A stretch of DNA of 64,000 nucleotides from Rutstroemia sp. NJR-2017a BVV2. Its lineage: Eukaryota > Ascomycota > Leotiomycetes > Helotiales > Rutstroemiaceae. The notes below the pieces were generated by a model, which saw only the letters and a list, made by a program, of their open reading frames with translations, had not been told where the DNA came from and made no database searches. Both the position numbers and the translations under genes were made by a program. The DNA is taken from NCBI GenBank assembly GCA_002946415.1, contig NJPS01000013.1, forward strand, positions 1,736,001 to 1,800,000. The letters run 5' to 3'. This document shows, one piece after another, positions 60,604 through 64,000 of the stretch (position 1 is the first letter of the stretch; each line of letters begins with the position of its first letter).

Positions 60604-61098
60604 ATGATGCTGGTAAGGTGTTCTCACTATTCGGAGAAGAACCTCGAATATCGTATGCTTCCTAGAGCCGATCGTTGCGGGGAATATACCAAGAGTATTG
60701 GTCGAGATTGCTGTGATGTTTTTTGGAACCTCTGCTTCTTCTTGGGCGGTGGTATAGTGTGAGGAGGCTCGTCTGGAGGCTGAGGAGGAAGAGGCTATGG
60801 CGAAAATTCTTCGTTTAAGGAAACAGTAGCGGAAGTTGAAGGAAAAGGCTGGGAAAATGTTGTAGTATGACCTGTATACGATAGATGTACTGGAGGAGTT
60901 CGAAGAAAAGGAAAGGTTGGAGAAGGAACGGGCTGAGCAGTCTGGATAGGTTGCTCTTGTGGCTAGTTCTTCTGCGGTCGACCTTTCGCTCTTCGAGCTT
61001 CCTCCGATAAGTGATTCTGAACTGGCTGCCTGATTGGCAAACGAGGATTTCTCTGGTGGAACTCTTCCAAATCCTTTGGGCAGTTCAAATTCTTAATT
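60604..61098 (+). pseudogene. Remnant antisense gene in the Ty3 element: Cys-cluster plus coiled coil
   Basis: Opposite to pol, from ATG 60604, a frame encodes a Cys-cluster-like start (RCSHYSEKNLEYRM, then DRCGEYTKSIGRDCCDVFW, with apparent Cys-to-Tyr changes). After a frame change near 60750 a Glu/Lys-rich coiled coil follows (EEARLEAEEEEAMAKILRLR) and then an acidic Ser/Leu-rich tail ending at TAA 61096-61098. Four stops interrupt it. Base composition is richer in G and C than the rest of the element. I recall similar Cys-cluster/coiled-coil hypothetical proteins near fungal Ty3 elements but cannot name a family. Confidence 0.45.
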
Positions 61099-61133
61099 AG
61101 TTCCTATATGTTTTCTGAGTCTAGGTAACCTTT

Positions 61134-61463
61134 CTATTTGATCAAATAATGAAGCGTTTCTCTAATATACTTATAGTCCAATATTCTTTCGACTTCGTAT
61201 ATAGTATCTGGGTTTAGAGGTTCAATTTCGGTGTAAAGTATACTCGGTGCTCCTGGTAGTGCTAGTTCGAGAAGTGAAATATAGAATACCGGGTATATAT
61301 TTATTGTTCTTGGTAGTTCTAGGCGATAATTGACTAATCCGACTATTTCCTTGATTTTGAAGGGTCTTAGTTTCTTGTAGTCCAGTTTATCGCTTGGTCT
61401 TTTTATATTGATATTTCGTCTGAGGAGGTAAACTTTATCCCCCTTTTTAAGTATTAGTTCCAT
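61134..61463 (-). pseudogene. Ty3/Gypsy integrase C-terminal domain fragment
   Basis: A 109-residue open frame begins with GDKVYLLRRNINIKRPSDKL and continues with NYRLELPRTINIYPVFYISL, the conserved GPY/F-type module that closes Ty3/Gypsy integrases before the chromodomain. YEVERILDYKYIRETLHYLI matches the start of a chromo-like domain before the frame breaks. It is the best-preserved protein piece of the element. Confidence 0.85.
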
Positions 61464-63339
61464 ACTATATTTCTGGTTATAGTATTGTACTATTCGTTGT
61501 ACGATGAACTTGATATCAAGTGAAAGTTATTTATATAGATTCCTTAAGTCTTCTGCTTTTGTTATTCCAGTATCCGAGTTTTCTATATCTGGAAATTGGG
61601 TATTATATATTTTTGGCTCGAAGCCAAAGTTGGTATATACCGATAATATATTTATTGTTGTAGTTTCTGAAGTATTATATACAAACTATATAAGTAATAG
61701 TAGTTCTATCTAATTATCCTATCGATAATTTATATAGCAATATAAGTACTGTTCTATAATCTGATTCAATTGTTCTATCTGATTATCGGTCTATAGATAG
61801 AATACCATTGAGAGTTTCCTTTTGATTCCTAGTAGTACTATAAGTATCTATTAGAACTTTGATATAAAGAGCTTATCTCGATTGGAGATGATTTTATCTA
61901 GTATACTATATATATTAACTATTGTTTGTAGAAATATATAGATTAAGTCTTCAACTATACTATTTTCCTTGTAGGAAATTATATATCCAAATTTGGTTAA
62001 TCGATCTACTATAACTAGGATAGAATTATATATTATTTCTATTATTAGATCCTTTGAAGATAGTAGTTTAACTATAAAGTTCTATATAATAGACTTCTAT
62101 AGTTAAGTAAATATATCCGGAGTTTTGAGCTAATTATATAGAGTATATTATAAGGTCTTGTTCTATATATAAATATTGCAGTTTCCAATAACTTTCTCAA
62201 CTATCTTCTTTATTTATAGAAAATACAAGTTTGCTTTAATCCTTGCAAATATCTTGATGATTTCTTGATATCCATAAGCTGGAAGCTTATATTGTTCTTA
62301 AATAAATTGCTTTGCTAAAGTCGAAGAAATATATATCTTCCTATAAAAGTATATAACTTTATCCTTAATTATAAATCCTTTGCTTAGTTATTCTAGTACT
62401 TGTTTCGTAGTGGAATTATTTTTATAGTATCCTTGTACTTGTTTCTCTAAGTAGTTATCACGAAGTGATATTATTGTAGCTAATTAAGCTAAGTTGAATA
62501 CTAACGAATCTCTGTTCTAGCGAAATATAGTATACGATTTATATATCTTATTCTTTAGATATTCAGATTTCCTACTAAGTATATCGGTTCTAGTATTTTC
62601 GTTTCTCTTAATATATAGTATCCTGAAATTGTATATAACTAGTATTTCTGTCTATTATATCTATTATCTATTTAGAACTTTGGTTGTTATAAAGTATACT
62701 AAATTCTTATAATCTAAATAAACTTAGATTATATACTTAGATTCTTCGAAATAAACTCTCTATTCTCTGAAAGTATTGATAATTACTAGAAGCTCTTTAT
62801 TATAAATCTTATAATTCAGCTTAGCTAGCTAAAGTTTTCTTGAATAATATACTACTGATTATAGCTTCTTGTTCTTATCTAGCTAGTTTAGGACTATATC
62901 TAATATATAGTCTGATATATCTATTTTAATAGTAATTAGTTGTTCGAAATCGAAGATAATAAGAACTAGTATCTATATAAAAACTTGTTTGAGAGTTTCG
63001 AATATCTATTATACTATACTATTTTATTTGTACTCGATATCCTTTTTAGTTAACTCTATAAAAAGTACTACGATTTTTAAATAATCTTTGATAAATCGTC
63101 TATAGAAGTTCGCAAATCCTAAGAATAATTATATTTCTTTTATAATAATAGGTTATTTCTACTTTAGAACTTCTTTTACTTTATTTAGACTTATCTTGAG
63201 TTCTATTATATTAATAATATATTCTAGAAATTCGGTTTCGATAATATAGAATTTGTATTTCGAAGGCTTCAATAGGATATCTATATCTGTTAATATCTGA
63301 AGTATTTCCTATACGATCTTGATATATTCTTCGAGGGTT

Positions 63340-63881
63340 TCGGTAAAGATCAAGATATCGTTTAAATATACTATATAGTAGTTATCAAAATACTTCTTCA
63401 ATAAGTTATTAACTAGATATATATATATTACTAGTATATTGGTAAACCCAAAGGGTATAACTTAGTATTTATAGTATCTGTATTATATATAAAATACTAT
63501 TTTCTATTTATCTCTTTCCTTGATTTGAATTAGATTGAATTTTATATACTAATCCAATTTTGTGAAATATTTAGTTTTCCCGATTCGATCTTGTAATTTA
63601 CTAGCTAGTAGTAATAAATATCAATCTTTAATAGTAATAGTATTAAGTTTTCGGTAATTAATAACTAGTTTTCTCTTCTCGTCTTCTTTCTTAAATACAA
63701 AGAAAATTGGTATTCTTATAAGTAAAGAGGATTCTCTTATAAATCCTTTCGCTAAATTTTCATCGAGATATTCACGAAGTAATTTGAGTTTCTTTTCCGA
63801 TAATAGTATAATTAGCAAGAATAGTAGTTCCTTTCCTTCTTCCAAATTTATTTTATAATCCCAAAGTTGATACTTTAGCAA
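63340..63881 (-). pseudogene. Ty3/Gypsy reverse transcriptase fragment
   Basis: The open part (63881-63621) reads as the RT N-terminal region: YKINLEEGKELLF, LSEKKLKLLREYLDENLAKG, IFFVFKKEDEKRKLVINYRK, LNTITIKD. Beyond it, stops accumulate but the PFGFTN and Y-L-N-D-I-L-I-F boxes can be read near 63450 and 63360. The catalytic Asp is replaced by Asn, so the enzyme would be inactive. Confidence 0.85.
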
Positions 63882-64000
63882 AATATCTCCTTAAAGCCTT
63901 TCCTTGAAGATCTCGGTATATTTCTGATACTGTACTAGTATATCCTTCAGTAAAGGATTCTAGACTAAGATATCCGATTTCGGTAAATATATTATCTTCA

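Larger units (their letters stand above)
59881..64000 (-). mobile_element. Ty3/Gypsy LTR retrotransposon, 3' portion, RIP-degraded (continues past the window)
   Basis: Element order on the minus strand, from right to left: reverse transcriptase (63881-63340), RNase H and integrase (remnants to about 61500), integrase C-terminus (61463-61134), polypurine tract (60444-60430), LTR (60429-59881). The RT still shows LREYLDENLAKGFIRESS, an IPFGFTN box near 63440-63460 and the catalytic YLDD as Y-L-N-D at 63357-63368. RT before integrase with a chromo-type tail defines Ty3/Gypsy. Stops and AT-rich stretches fill most of the internal region. Primer-binding site, gag and the 5' LTR are beyond position 64000. 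Confidence 0.85.

Overview
The window comes from the nuclear genome of a filamentous ascomycete (Pezizomycotina). The evidence is short GT-AG introns (mostly 49-73 nt), fungal families such as HET-domain proteins, a Frizzled-like receptor, Nif1/DSF2 and AIM6, and a sharp switch at about 51.8 kb from ordinary gene-bearing DNA to very A+T-rich DNA full of dead retroelements. Those retroelements carry the marks of repeat-induced point mutation (RIP): Trp codons turned into stops, Cys and His turned into Tyr, Gly-Asp turned into Asp-Asn. The bipartite layout resembles Leotiomycetes (Botrytis/Sclerotinia relatives) or other isochore-bearing fungi. The class is an inference.

Layout. 1-971: 5' part of a Frizzled/Smoothened-like receptor (minus). 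972-9384: an 8.4 kb stretch without a convincing gene but with several short tandem repeats. 9385-13454 (minus): one three-exon gene joining an N-terminal HET-like domain to three CbbX-type AAA+ modules, the first of them degenerate. It is divergent from a second HET gene (14506-16386, plus) that has an in-frame TAG in place of the expected Trp. 16683-51590 is gene-dense housekeeping DNA with another decayed pair at its right end: AIM6-like phosphodiesterase, BUB2/Cdc16 GAP, sulfate permease, mRNA exporter MEX67, COPII cargo receptor ERV46, Nif1/DSF2 Sel1 protein, a CENP-K-like kinetochore protein, a triple-KH RNA-binding protein, a double dimeric alpha-beta-barrel protein, a GH47 alpha-mannosidase, a Vps62-like gene with a nonsense codon, and a third HET gene broken by a one-base frameshift. 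51.8-64.0 kb is a nest of RIP-damaged elements: a plus-strand Tad1-like LINE fragment, a minus-strand LINE copy inserted beside or into it, and a Ty3/Gypsy element (minus) whose LTR interrupts the minus-strand LINE.

How the parts relate. The housekeeping genes are unrelated to each other in pathway (cell-cycle GAP, nuclear export, ER-Golgi traffic, sulfate uptake, glycan trimming). The accessory theme is allorecognition/incompatibility: three HET genes in 42 kb, of which only the HET-AAA fusion reads open. All gene models with introns were built by hand from splice signals, reading phase and family resemblance. No database search was possible.
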